A DNA stretch of 64,000 nucleotides from a virus: positions 1 to 64,000 of the IMG/VR virus record IMGVR_UViG_3300031951_011359; one strand, 5' to 3'. Below the pieces are notes generated by a model. The model saw only the letters and a program-made list of their open reading frames with translations. It searched no databases and was not told the DNA's origin. A program made the translations under genes and the position numbers. Positions 17,625 through 26,148 of this stretch are shown here, piece by piece (within the stretch, counting starts at the first letter, position 1; each line of letters begins with the position of its first letter).

Positions 17625-17914
17625 AGGTTTTCTTCCTGTTCGGTGAGGATTACACAGTCACTAGTCGGATATGCCACGCAGGTGAGCACCCAGCCTTCTG
17701 CTTGTTGATCATCATCAAGGAACGATTGTTCTTCGTTGTCAACTGTGCCGCTAATGATCTTGCCAGCACAAGCGGAGCAGGCACCTGCTTTACACGAAGA
17801 AGGAAGGTCAACACCTGCTTCTTCAGCAGCTTCAAGAATGTATTGATCATCAGGGCACTGAATAGTGGTTTCAGTACCATCAGGGGATTGAAGAGTAACA
17901 GAATAAGTAGCCAT
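17621..17914 (-). CDS. petF: Plant-type [2Fe-2S] ferredoxin
   Basis: A 97-residue soluble ferredoxin. The cluster ligands are Cys41, Cys46, Cys49 and Cys79 in [13 protein letters not shown] and LTCVAYP, the exact PetF spacing. It carries electrons from photosystem I to reductases and, in phages, may feed ribonucleotide reduction, bilin reductases or peroxide defence. The start [13 protein letters not shown] is the standard PetF N-terminus; an upstream in-frame start adds five residues and is less likely. It overlaps the stop of a 28-residue membrane peptide (TGATG). Confidence 0.96.
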   Translation of the reverse strand: MATYSVTLQSPDGTETTIQCPDDQYILEAAEEAGVDLPSSCKAGACSACAGKIISGTVDNEEQSFLDDDQQAEGWVLTCVAYPTSDCVILTEQEENL

Positions 17915-18000
17915 CAGTAAGTCTCGCAAAGTTTTTCTACGGATGCTGCCAACAAAACAAAGAAGGCAACAGAGGTCATTGTAAACAAAATTGAAGTCAT
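17914..18000 (-). CDS. 28-residue single-helix membrane peptide
   Basis: The frame [20 protein letters not shown] ends VEKLCETY. It is one hydrophobic helix with a short polar tail, the size of small photosystem or cytochrome b6f subunits. Its stop overlaps the petF ATG (TGATG), and it begins 14 nt after the upstream hli stop. I could not match it to a named subunit. Conservation in relatives would decide whether it is real. Confidence 0.55.
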   Translation of the reverse strand: MTSILFTMTSVAFFVLLAASVEKLCETY

Positions 18001-18013
18001 TGTCAATCAGTTG

Positions 18014-18223
18014 TCAGAAGATTCCGAAGAAGAGTTTGCCAGTGAGAGCATAAGAAAGAGCCCCAGCAACAATACCGACCATTGCCCAGCGTCCATTCAT
18101 TTTCTCCGCTTTCTCAGCATAAGGTTCGATGCCATAACGCTCAAGGTCTTCTTTAGTCATATACATTGCAGGTTCTTTAGCAAACATATTCATTTGCCCG
18201 AACTCGTTTTTGGTTACAGTCAT
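18014..18223 (-). CDS. hli: High-light-inducible protein (69 aa)
   Basis: The Hlip core is AEKMNGRWAMVGIVAGALSY followed by ALTGKLFFGIF, with the chlorophyll-binding ExxNGRWAM motif and one membrane helix. The 40-residue N-terminal extension (MTVTKNEFGQMNMFAKEPAM) is polar. It is the first gene of the hli-petF-hli-peroxiredoxin operon, directly behind a consensus sigma-70 promoter. It is a thylakoid photoprotective protein. Confidence 0.95.
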   Translation of the reverse strand: MTVTKNEFGQMNMFAKEPAMYMTKEDLERYGIEPYAEKAEKMNGRWAMVGIVAGALSYALTGKLFFGIF

Positions 18224-18224
18224 T

Positions 18225-18251
18225 GTTACATTCGTTAAGAATTGTTACACA
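18225..18251. promoter_or_regulatory. HLR1-like GTTACA half-sites in the hli leader
   Basis: GTTACATT, then after CG a degenerate TTAAGAAT, then GTTACACA lie between the -10 box and the hli ATG. HLR1 is a tandem GTTACAWW-N2-GTTACAWW element bound by RpaB before cyanobacterial high-light genes. The second repeat is poor, so this is tentative. Confidence 0.3.
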
Positions 18252-18290
18252 ATTATATAGCAAAAATAAAGGGGTGTCAAGCACCCCTTT
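18252..18290 (-). promoter_or_regulatory. Terminator with embedded perfect sigma-70 promoter for the hli operon
   Basis: The 9-bp stem AAAGGGGTG / CACCCCTTT ends the polysaccharide operon, with a T-rich tract after it. Its loop contributes to TTGACA (18275-18280), which is followed after exactly 17 bp by TATAAT (18252-18257). Both boxes are perfect consensus. The leader then reads into hli. Confidence 0.85.
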
Positions 18291-18320
18291 GTTCGGATAT
18301 CATAACATGAGTATAAATTA

Positions 18321-19121
18321 CTACTGATGAGAAACCTCAGGAGGAAGTCTACCAAGAAAAGGATCATAATCAAATATATCATCCCAATTTTCAATTAGAC
18401 TTGCTTGTTTTGACCAAAACTCACGCAAACCATCTCTACTTGGAACATGAAATGTATCAATATGATTTTGATCCCATATCATAGAACTGGTATTCTCTGA
18501 AGAATAAAGGAACAATGGTATTGCAAATGAATTTCCAGATTCATAAATTAAGTGCTCTGAATTACATCTTGGTTTTGCTTTATAATCTAGTTTATATTTT
18601 CCATCTCTACAACATAAATCTATTAATTTTTTTGCATGATGTCTAGTAATCAAGTAACATGCTGTTGAAAAATCATTTGCAAATCTTTTATGCATTTTAA
18701 CATGAAGAGATCCAGGGTTAATCACCGCTAACTGAATCAAATCATAATCAAACGGTAGTTTAGAATAAAATTCTTTCCAAGTAAATGGCCAACATTTAAC
18801 AACTGATAAATCACAATCATCTTCCATAATGATTGCACAATTTGTATCAGAATTATTATACCAATATTCAATTGCTTTCAAATGTGATGTACAACATCCA
18901 ACATCTGTAGGACCCATATTATCTGGATACCTACCTTTCAATATGTCACCAAGATCATCATCACCAGTTCCATCATATCCAGATATTCTTGTGTAATCAG
19001 TAATTTCCCAATATTTAAATTGATCTTCCATATACTGTTTACGATCTTCACTCCTATCCAAATTAGTATAATAAATTGGAGGAAGACCTTTTAGTTTATA
19101 TACAGATTTATTTTTGTCCAT
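18321..19121 (-). CDS. Glycosyltransferase family 25-like protein
   Basis: A 266-residue protein. YYTNLDRSEDRKQYMEDQF near the N-terminus, GCCTSHLKAIEYW and IIMEDDCDL are the three landmarks of GT25 (LPS beta-galactosyltransferase/LgtB-like) enzymes; the EDD is the likely metal or sugar-nucleotide site. It would add a hexose to a surface polysaccharide. It is the last gene of the long polysaccharide operon, adjacent to the terminator. Confidence 0.85.
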   Translation of the reverse strand: MDKNKSVYKLKGLPPIYYTNLDRSEDRKQYMEDQFKYWEITDYTRISGYDGTGDDDLGDILKGRYPDNMGPTDVGCCTSHLKAIEYWYNNSDTNCAIIMEDDCDLSVVKCWPFTWKEFYSKLPFDYDLIQLAVINPGSLHVKMHKRFANDFSTACYLITRHHAKKLIDLCCRDGKYKLDYKAKPRCNSEHLIYESGNSFAIPLFLYSSENTSSMIWDQNHIDTFHVPSRDGLREFWSKQASLIENWDDIFDYDPFLGRLPPEVSHQ

Positions 19122-19919
19122 TTACTTTTGAATAAAAACGTCGTTATAAAAAGATTCAGGAACTTTGTCCCAAAAAGTTGGTGTGACAACTTCTGCTTTA
19201 CACCCACCGAACCACCAAGCAACTTCAGGAAATGTACTTCCAAAAGAACAAACTATTTTCTTTTGACACTGCGATAAAAGATACATTTCAAGAAATGCTT
19301 CTTTAGTTTGCTGAACGTCATCAACAGATCCATCATTAGCAATTGTACTTACAGTTCTTGGAAGTGTAATTATTTGATTCGGATACTTTTCCTTATAATA
19401 GTTATTAATATTTAAATTATCGGAAGAAAAGAAAAACTTTTGATTTGATTCTAACTTCTGAACTTCTCTTTCAAATCCTTCAAAATCAACCCATACACTT
19501 CTTCCACAATTATCAATAGGTGGCAACCAACTGCGAATATTAATTCCCACCATATTTTCTTTGTCCCAATCCTTAGTTATATCGTCAATAACTTTTTGCA
19601 AATCTGATTTGAGTTTGAATTGCTTAAAAATTGGAACATATTTATCAACAAAATACTGTGGGACTTTTCCATAGAGAAAATCAATACTTTTTAGTTCATC
19701 AATGAGATGCTCTTCATTTTCATCCACAAGTAAACGCCAAACAGATCCTGTATGTGGATAATTTTGAATATCTTCTGGAGTTGCCAGTTCAAAGTTTTCA
19801 AACAAGTTGATATCAGTTGGTTTTTCAATCAACACTCGATCATATCTTGCCATATGAGAAGCATATGATTTAATTCTGTTGCCAAGAGCAGCAGTTCTTA
19901 ATACAACAAAAGTACTCAT
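19122..19919 (-). CDS. Fucosyltransferase-like (NodZ/FUT8-type) glycosyltransferase
   Basis: A 265-residue protein. VVLRTAALGNRIKSYASHMA resembles the N-terminal LGNR loop, and MVGINIRSW, KFFFSSDN and VCSFGSTFPEVAWWFGG follow the order seen in NodZ/alpha-1,6-fucosyltransferase-like GT-B enzymes. The start is taken at the ATG that overlaps the upstream TGA (ATGA). Acceptor and donor are not known; the GDP-fucose genes in the same operon make GDP-fucose a likely donor. Confidence 0.65.
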   Translation of the reverse strand: MSTFVVLRTAALGNRIKSYASHMARYDRVLIEKPTDINLFENFELATPEDIQNYPHTGSVWRLLVDENEEHLIDELKSIDFLYGKVPQYFVDKYVPIFKQFKLKSDLQKVIDDITKDWDKENMVGINIRSWLPPIDNCGRSVWVDFEGFEREVQKLESNQKFFFSSDNLNINNYYKEKYPNQIITLPRTVSTIANDGSVDDVQQTKEAFLEMYLLSQCQKKIVCSFGSTFPEVAWWFGGCKAEVVTPTFWDKVPESFYNDVFIQK

Positions 19920-20812
19920 GAGTTTTCTTCTATCCATTTTTTTACATTAAACTTTGGTTGCCATCCAAAAGTGTTTCTTGCCTTATCGATACATGCAAGA
20001 GTTGTTCTTGCTTCCCCATCTCTTGGAGGAATATGAACATGCTCCTCAGAAATTTGATTTGCAATTTCTAAAATTGAAATATTTTCACCGTTTCCAATAT
20101 TGTATATCTGTCCATAATGTTGATCTTCAAGATTTGCAATTGCCGCCATGATATTAGCAGATGCAACATCCTGAACATGCACAAAATCTCTACGTTGTTC
20201 ACCATCACCAACAATAGTAAGAGGTTGATTAGAATTTTTTTGTCGTAAGAAAATACCAATTACAGGAGCATACTGCCCAGTAGTTGGTGAACGTTCTCCA
20301 TATACATTAAAGTATCTAAAGATGATTGTCTTAAGTCCATAAAGATTTGTATACATTTTGCACAATTCTTCTCCAGCAACTTTGGAAACAGAATATGGAT
20401 TAAGACAGTCATTTGGATCTATCTCATAATTTGGATATTTGTTTAAACCATAGGCAGAAGATGTTGAAGAATACATAACTTTCTTAACTTTTGCCTCTCT
20501 TGCACATTGTAAAACTGTGCAAGTACCTACAGCATTTTTTGTTACGGCATTAATTGGATTTTTAATTGCTGGTTGAAGTCTAGATTCTGCAGCAAGATGA
20601 AAAACATAATCAACTCCAGTATAGAGAGAACGTGTTTTTTCATAATCACAAACGTCTAATTTATGATTACTTGCTAGATCATTCCAATAAAATTTTTCAT
20701 TACATTCTGCACTTTCATTATCAATTACAACGACTTCCCAGTTCATGTCTATCAATCGATCTACAAGATTCGATCCAATAAATCCTGCTCCACCAGTTAC
20801 AAGTGCTTTCAT
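19916..20812 (-). CDS. NAD-dependent sugar epimerase/dehydratase (SDR)
   Basis: An extended SDR of 298 residues with the Rossmann motif [15 protein letters not shown], catalytic STSSAYG and YSVSK, and RYFNVYGER, which is typical of UDP-glucose/UDP-GlcNAc 4-epimerase relatives. The start ATG follows GGAG; a longer in-frame start adds only seven residues. It modifies a nucleotide sugar for the glycosyltransferases of this operon. The exact substrate cannot be read from sequence. Confidence 0.85.
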   Translation of the reverse strand: MKALVTGGAGFIGSNLVDRLIDMNWEVVVIDNESAECNEKFYWNDLASNHKLDVCDYEKTRSLYTGVDYVFHLAAESRLQPAIKNPINAVTKNAVGTCTVLQCAREAKVKKVMYSSTSSAYGLNKYPNYEIDPNDCLNPYSVSKVAGEELCKMYTNLYGLKTIIFRYFNVYGERSPTTGQYAPVIGIFLRQKNSNQPLTIVGDGEQRRDFVHVQDVASANIMAAIANLEDQHYGQIYNIGNGENISILEIANQISEEHVHIPPRDGEARTTLACIDKARNTFGWQPKFNVKKWIEENS

Positions 20813-20813
20813 A

Positions 20814-21530
20814 TTATCTCCAAGATTTTGCAATTTTTCTTTTCAACTCTGTAGTTGAATAGTCATGATCTCTATTAACAAAAACTATTTTAATTTTTTT
20901 ATCTTTTCCAGTATAAGAACCATCACGATAGTCGTCTCCTAAGAAACGAATATCATAATCATCAAGATATGAAAGAAAAGTGTCTTCTGCTTGATAGACC
21001 ACAATATCATCCACATATTTAATTGCTCTTAATATCTCTTTCCGATCTTCTAGACTTTGAACTGGTGGTAGTTTATGTGGTCTGGCAAAAGAGGGATCTT
21101 CATGCAGTGCAACTGTAAGATGATTACAATGCTTTTTACAATCTACAAACATACGAACATATCCAGGATGAATCACATCAAATGCTCCTGCAATAATTCC
21201 CTTAACTTGAGGTTGTTTTGCTGCCCATACCATTGCATCAATACCTTTATCATCAATAAAAATATCTGCGGTTGGTTTACAAAACATTGGGAATAATTCA
21301 TGATACTTATATCCCCAATCACTAAGTTGTTTCTTAGTCAGTTCTGTATGATCAATACCAGATCCTTTACCTCTAGCAGTCTGCATAATGATATAGTTAC
21401 CTTCATCATACAAACGATTAACTTGCTCAACCATAAAAGGTAATGGTTGAGCATTTTCATAATCTGGTTTTCCTTTTTCATTGTTGGGAGTATGGCAAAG
21501 TGTCCCATCAATATCAAAACAATATCTCAT
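20814..21530 (-). CDS. HAD phosphatase-like / nucleotidyltransferase-like fusion
   Basis: A 238-residue two-domain protein. The first 95 residues begin MRYCFDIDGTLCHTP, the DxDGT nucleophile motif of HAD phosphatases, with FIDDKGIDAMVW as a later acidic motif. From about residue 100, GIIAGAFDVIHPGYVRMF and DYSTTELKRKI mark a cytidylyltransferase-type Rossmann domain. The usual HxGH is HPGY here, so its second His is replaced by Tyr. The start overlaps the upstream TGA (ATGA). It probably removes a phosphate and/or activates a sugar phosphate next to the SIS isomerase and GHMP kinase. Confidence 0.8.
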   Translation of the reverse strand: MRYCFDIDGTLCHTPNNEKGKPDYENAQPLPFMVEQVNRLYDEGNYIIMQTARGKGSGIDHTELTKKQLSDWGYKYHELFPMFCKPTADIFIDDKGIDAMVWAAKQPQVKGIIAGAFDVIHPGYVRMFVDCKKHCNHLTVALHEDPSFARPHKLPPVQSLEDRKEILRAIKYVDDIVVYQAEDTFLSYLDDYDIRFLGDDYRDGSYTGKDKKIKIVFVNRDHDYSTTELKRKIAKSWR

Positions 21531-22030
21531 ACAACTCCATGAAGAAAAATCTGGTGACAACATTCAACAACACCATAATCAGTGCTATTGATATAATAGT
21601 TCCAGAGAGCACTAGATGCATTTTTTCTTAAAGTGTTACCAGGAGCAAATCCACTCAGAACACCATAAGAAATTTTATTTTGCTCACACCATTCTTGAGC
21701 ATTTAACATATTCTTAGATTCTCCACCAGAACTCATGATGATTACAAGAGTATCTTTCTCAACGTAATATTCCAAAAACTTTTGATATGCATTCTCATAT
21801 CCAAAATCATTGGTCAGCATTGTGATCATTGAAGGATCAGAAAGGATAGAAACTTTCTTTTTATGAAACTTCATGTAATCCTGAGAGATATGAGATGCTA
21901 CAGAATTGCTACCCCCATTACCAAGAATGATAATTCTTTCATAAGAGTCAAATGCTCTACAAAACTTTTCAAACTCTTCTTCAATATGAGCACCTTGAAG
22001 AACTTCAATGTATTCAGAAAATGGATTCAT
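21527..22030 (-). CDS. SIS-domain phosphosugar isomerase (GmhA-like)
   Basis: A 167-residue SIS protein. ILGNGGSNSVASHISQDYMK matches the sugar-phosphate loop of sedoheptulose-7-phosphate isomerase, and MSSGGESKNMLNA is the second SIS loop. GmhA makes D-glycero-D-manno-heptose 7-phosphate for LPS; here it lies with a GHMP kinase and a HAD/nucleotidyltransferase, which are the next steps of such a pathway. At 167 residues it is slightly short for GmhA. It is coupled to both neighbours by 4-nt overlaps. Confidence 0.8.
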   Translation of the reverse strand: MNPFSEYIEVLQGAHIEEEFEKFCRAFDSYERIIILGNGGSNSVASHISQDYMKFHKKKVSILSDPSMITMLTNDFGYENAYQKFLEYYVEKDTLVIIMSSGGESKNMLNAQEWCEQNKISYGVLSGFAPGNTLRKNASSALWNYYINSTDYGVVECCHQIFLHGVV

Positions 22031-22788
22031 AGTTTCTTTTTAAGACAGAAGAAAATGCTATTTCCATAAGTGGTGTGCATTCTGAACATTGCATCACCAA
22101 AAAGATAACCAAAGAAAAGACCTTGAGGGCGAGCAGCAACACCTTCGGGAATACCGGGATGGTGAGGATATTGAATTCCTACAGGAGTAGGAGGCCATGA
22201 AGGATTATATGCTAATTCAAATCCATAATCAAAAATTAGATTGATCCACTTAGCAGCATTAAAAACAGATTGATGCCTGCGGAGAAATTTACCATCGACC
22301 CAACCAACATCATCAGATACTACAGATACTGAACAACAAAAAACACCATCATCTTTTAAGTGATTGCGAATTTGTCCAAAAAAGGTACTAAGATCTTCCT
22401 CTGCAATATGTTCAACTACTTCCCAAGTGGTAATGAAATCAAATTGCATCTTCTCATCGTTTTCATATAGTTGATAAGGCTTGGACAAATCAACAGTAAA
22501 AAGATTTTTATCTCCATACTTATCCCAATTATGCTTTCCAGCACCCCGTTCTCTTGCGTGGGAAGAACCTTCTAATCCAACACCAACATCTCCCCGATCA
22601 ATAAAATCTGCAATTAATTGACCACCAGCACACCCAAGATCAAGAACTCGAATTTGCTCATTATTAAAATATTCCTTTACCGCATTAATATAATCAATGT
22701 CAGTTGTATTATCATCTACAGTTCCAACAGGTGCAATATGATCTGGAGATTCAATTGCAACGGGATGTTTTGTTTCTAATCTAATCAT
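22027..22788 (-). CDS. SAM-dependent methyltransferase
   Basis: A 253-residue class I methyltransferase. RVLDLGCAGGQLIADF is motif I, DFITTWEVVEHI is motif II, and HLKDDGVFCCSVSVVS is motif III. It probably methylates a sugar or glycolipid made by this operon. Substrate unknown. It overlaps the kinase before it and the isomerase after it by 4 nt. Confidence 0.88.
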   Translation of the reverse strand: MIRLETKHPVAIESPDHIAPVGTVDDNTTDIDYINAVKEYFNNEQIRVLDLGCAGGQLIADFIDRGDVGVGLEGSSHARERGAGKHNWDKYGDKNLFTVDLSKPYQLYENDEKMQFDFITTWEVVEHIAEEDLSTFFGQIRNHLKDDGVFCCSVSVVSDDVGWVDGKFLRRHQSVFNAAKWINLIFDYGFELAYNPSWPPTPVGIQYPHHPGIPEGVAARPQGLFFGYLFGDAMFRMHTTYGNSIFFCLKKKL

Positions 22789-23732
22789 AGTTTTTTACCT
22801 TTTACTCCATCGGAAGATACATTAATTTTAACAGAAGAATATGGCAATGTCAATTTACCTTTTTCGGAAAAGGTTAAAAAGAATCCACCATTACCTGCCC
22901 CACATAATTTATGTGAGATAACAAGTGGATTATTTGACAAATATTCATCTATATTTTTTATCGTTTGATTCTCAACTATTGAAGAACTTGTTTGTTTTTT
23001 CTGTTCCCAACTCTTATTTAAATGATATAAAAACTCATCATAATTTTTTTGAAGTAAGCAATCATAAGCAACTTCTAAAGTATCAAGTAGTGGTGTGATC
23101 TTATCAATATTTTCACTAACATCTTTCAAAATATTTTTTGAATTTCTAGTTACTCCAGTGAATACTAAATGTGCATCATAATTATTGAAGAGATCCGTAG
23201 ATTGAAAATCATATTTTACTATTCCACCTTTTTGAAATTCAATTCTTTTAAACCCACCAATTCCACAACCATAAGGATCCTGATATCCACAATATGGATT
23301 AAAATCTCTTTCAAGTTTATAAGATAAAGAACATATTTCAATATCTGTCATTTCTATATCTTTAGACATAGAAATTGCTTTGATTAAACTGATGATATAT
23401 GAAGATGATGATGCAAGTCCACTACCTTGCGAATACGCATCACTCGTCATACTAATAGTACTAGGAAGACAATCAAAGTAACTCAATACTCCCCGAACTA
23501 CTTCATTTTTAATATCTTCAATAAATTCAGTTTCTTCTCGTTTTGAATAATTAATGATGTACTTATTCCCTTGCATATTATATCCAACCTTATCTTCATG
23601 TAAGGTTATATACGTTTTTAGATCACAAGTAAAACTAATTACTGCACCATATCCATATTTTTCAACAAAAAATGGATTGTCTGTAGATCCACCAAACAAG
23701 GATACTCTTAGAGGACAAGAAGAAACATACAT
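22785..23732 (-). CDS. GHMP-family sugar kinase (HddA-like)
   Basis: A 315-residue kinase starting MYVSSCPLRVSLFGGSTDNP. The three GHMP motifs are CPLRVSLFGGSTDNP, the ATP loop QGSGLASSSSYIISLI, and GAGNGGFFLTF. The layout fits D-glycero-D-manno-heptose 7-phosphate kinase (HddA). With the SIS isomerase and HAD domain it forms a heptose-type activation branch. The start is taken at the ATG within TGATG, which couples it to the gene upstream. Confidence 0.82.
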   Translation of the reverse strand: MYVSSCPLRVSLFGGSTDNPFFVEKYGYGAVISFTCDLKTYITLHEDKVGYNMQGNKYIINYSKREETEFIEDIKNEVVRGVLSYFDCLPSTISMTSDAYSQGSGLASSSSYIISLIKAISMSKDIEMTDIEICSLSYKLERDFNPYCGYQDPYGCGIGGFKRIEFQKGGIVKYDFQSTDLFNNYDAHLVFTGVTRNSKNILKDVSENIDKITPLLDTLEVAYDCLLQKNYDEFLYHLNKSWEQKKQTSSSIVENQTIKNIDEYLSNNPLVISHKLCGAGNGGFFLTFSEKGKLTLPYSSVKINVSSDGVKGKKL

Positions 23733-24589
23733 CAGATAACAATCCAATCTTCAAGATAAAGATCTGTGGTATCTTTGTCAGCATAAACTGGACCAAACCA
23801 CATTTTTGGAGCAACTATTTTTTTGTTTGGATTGGATTGCAACCAAGCGCCCCACCAACTCATAGTGCTATTTGCAATTATAGCATGAGAACAAAGAGAC
23901 ATCAAACATAGATCAACATACGGTAAATAAGATCCATCACCGTATTTTTCTTGCGGTTCTGAGATAAAAAAGCGATCACCATCAAAAAATTCTTGTTGCT
24001 TAACCCATTCTGGAGAATCAGAAAAAACAATTACTGGTTGATCATCATCAAAATGTTTTAAAGCTTCTTGATAATATTCTAGTGATTGAACAGGATGCTG
24101 ATCAGAACAATTTACATATGCCCATTTAAATCCACGAGGATCTACAAGATTTGGATCTCCTCTACGAACATGAAGCATGATTGGTTCTTGACCATCAAAT
24201 TGAGAAATGAACTCTTTACAGGGTTCTAAATGTTCATCTAAAAAAGTAAAGTCTTTACGAATCTCATCAGAGATATGTTGAAAATACTTTTCACTTTGAA
24301 AAAATCCATGAAAACTTACATTGTCTGGACAATTTTCAAATAGTTCTTCATCAAAATGAAAAAATCTTTCTTGAATATATTGAATATTTTCAATATAATT
24401 TAAATTTTTATCTTCTACAGACTCCAATTTAAAACATTGATGTAAACTATAATTTTCAATACCTTTTACATGAAATGGAGGAATGCACCAGGAATATCCA
24501 TGTTTTGCTGCGATGCCTCTTAAAGTTGCATACTCAAACATTTGATTTCCAAGTCTACCAAGATTCCCAATTTGATTAAATGCTAACAT
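23732..24589 (-). CDS. GT11 alpha-1,2-fucosyltransferase-like protein
   Basis: A 285-residue protein with the GT11 signatures GNLGRLGNQMFEYATLRGIA at the N-terminus, IMLHVRRGDPN in the middle, and IIANSTMSWWGAWL near the end. GT11 enzymes transfer fucose from GDP-fucose. It is a paralogue of the 281-aa gene two genes upstream, with the same N- and C-terminal blocks. The GDP-fucose genes are in the same operon. Confidence 0.88.
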   Translation of the reverse strand: MLAFNQIGNLGRLGNQMFEYATLRGIAAKHGYSWCIPPFHVKGIENYSLHQCFKLESVEDKNLNYIENIQYIQERFFHFDEELFENCPDNVSFHGFFQSEKYFQHISDEIRKDFTFLDEHLEPCKEFISQFDGQEPIMLHVRRGDPNLVDPRGFKWAYVNCSDQHPVQSLEYYQEALKHFDDDQPVIVFSDSPEWVKQQEFFDGDRFFISEPQEKYGDGSYLPYVDLCLMSLCSHAIIANSTMSWWGAWLQSNPNKKIVAPKMWFGPVYADKDTTDLYLEDWIVI

Positions 24590-25403
24590 ATTTTTTCAGA
24601 TAAGATTGTGTTGAATAGTATTCAAGTAATTGTTCTCTATTCATTTTTTGAATAGTTTCCCACAATTCAAGGTTATTTCTCATATATGGATTTCCATGCA
24701 TAGAAGTTGGCCAGGAATTAGAACCTCTACTATGCTCCAAGTGATAGATCAGATTATTAATTCTTCCTACATTATATCCTAAAGTAGTAAATCTATAAAA
24801 TCTTTCTTTATCTTCAGGTGAAGAACCTTTAAAGTTTTCATTTTCCATTCCACCATCAATATAAACTTGACGATTAAAAAATTGAACCCAACCAAAGTCT
24901 GATGACCAAATATTAGATTTTCTATCTAAAATAGAAAAATCAAAATCATTATTTAAAAAGTCTGATACTAATTCATCAGTTGCATGTATTTGTTTTTGGT
25001 AATTTCCAGATCCAAATGGATATATAACGTCACATTCTTTATTCAAAATAGAATTATATGAACTTACATAAGATTCTACTGGAAGAAGAACATCACAATC
25101 ATAATTAATTACCACATCGGTTTTACTCATCGCAAGCATTTCATTTAGAATATGCATACGATAAAAAACAGGATCATCAGATTTTTCAAATATATGAGTT
25201 ATGTGAGAATCTTTCCCTAAAAATTCATGTATTTGTGGAATAACTTCCTCTATAAAAACTGAAGATTTGTCTACTTCTTTTACAATAATTTTAGTATCAA
25301 AATTTCCCAGTAAAAAACAAAGGACTGTAATAATATTTCTGAGTCTATCTTCAGATTCTATTCTCAATGGAATTATAAAAGTTGCATTTGACAAATCAAT
25401 CAT
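24576..25403 (-). CDS. GT-A fold glycosyltransferase (galactosyltransferase-like)
   Basis: A 275-residue protein. TFIIPLRIESEDRLRNI, INYDCDVLLP (a DxD-like metal site) and SSDFGWVQFFNRQVYIDGGM fit GT2/GT27-like enzymes. WVQFFNRQVYIDGG resembles the product-site helix of the galactosyltransferase C-terminal domain. It starts at an ATG overlapping the upstream stop by 8 nt. Specificity unknown. Confidence 0.7.
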   Translation of the reverse strand: MIDLSNATFIIPLRIESEDRLRNIITVLCFLLGNFDTKIIVKEVDKSSVFIEEVIPQIHEFLGKDSHITHIFEKSDDPVFYRMHILNEMLAMSKTDVVINYDCDVLLPVESYVSSYNSILNKECDVIYPFGSGNYQKQIHATDELVSDFLNNDFDFSILDRKSNIWSSDFGWVQFFNRQVYIDGGMENENFKGSSPEDKERFYRFTTLGYNVGRINNLIYHLEHSRGSNSWPTSMHGNPYMRNNLELWETIQKMNREQLLEYYSTQSYLKKYVSI

Positions 25404-26148
25404 TTGGATATTCCCAATTTTCAAAAAAGTCTTTATGTTTTTCTTTAAGATAATCTAATTCACTTTGAATAAATTGCCATGCAGTTCCATCACCTTCTAT
25501 CACAATATCAAAATTAAGTTTTGATGTTGTGTTATTATTATGTAGTCTACTTGTTGTTAACACATTTTCAGAAATTAATGGCATACCATATTTCATACGA
25601 AGACGATGATACCATTCATGATCCATACTTGTTTGAGTATTAATATCAAAATATTCTATAGTTTGATTTCTGATCGTTACATTGGTTGGACACCCAAGAA
25701 GATTATTTCCAACTAACAAATGATCTGGGTAAGTTGGAATTCTAGAATCAAAAAAATTTTTTCCATCGTAAGAGTGATTAAAACCATTTACTAACCAATA
25801 GTTATCACTAGAATCAAGACAATCTATAATAATTTTTAAAGCATCAAAAGAATACAAGAAATCATCGCAATGGAGAATTTTAATATATTCTCCCTTACAC
25901 AAATCCATTACAACATTTGAGTTGGCAGACATTCCAATATGATCAAGATTTTTCTTATAAGTTAATAAAAACTTATCATGATATTGATTGCAAAGATTTT
26001 CTACTAGATTGTTTGAAGAATTATCCGAAACAACTACTTCATAATCAGTAAAAGATTGTTGGACAATTCTATCAAAAGATTCTTTCAAGTATAGTAAATC
26101 AGTTTTATCTTTAACATATGCTGGAATGGCGATGGAAATTTTAGGCAT
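25396..26148 (-). CDS. Family 2 glycosyltransferase
   Basis: A 250-residue GT2: MPKISIAIPAYVKDKTDLLY, VVVSDNSSNN (nucleotide site), KGEYIKILHCDDF (DxD-like CDD) and a TSMDHEWYHRL acceptor motif. It adds a sugar to a lipid-linked or LPS acceptor. The ATG overlaps the upstream TAA (TAATG). Confidence 0.85.
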   Translation of the reverse strand: MPKISIAIPAYVKDKTDLLYLKESFDRIVQQSFTDYEVVVSDNSSNNLVENLCNQYHDKFLLTYKKNLDHIGMSANSNVVMDLCKGEYIKILHCDDFLYSFDALKIIIDCLDSSDNYWLVNGFNHSYDGKNFFDSRIPTYPDHLLVGNNLLGCPTNVTIRNQTIEYFDINTQTSMDHEWYHRLRMKYGMPLISENVLTTSRLHNNNTTSKLNFDIVIEGDGTAWQFIQSELDYLKEKHKDFFENWEYPND

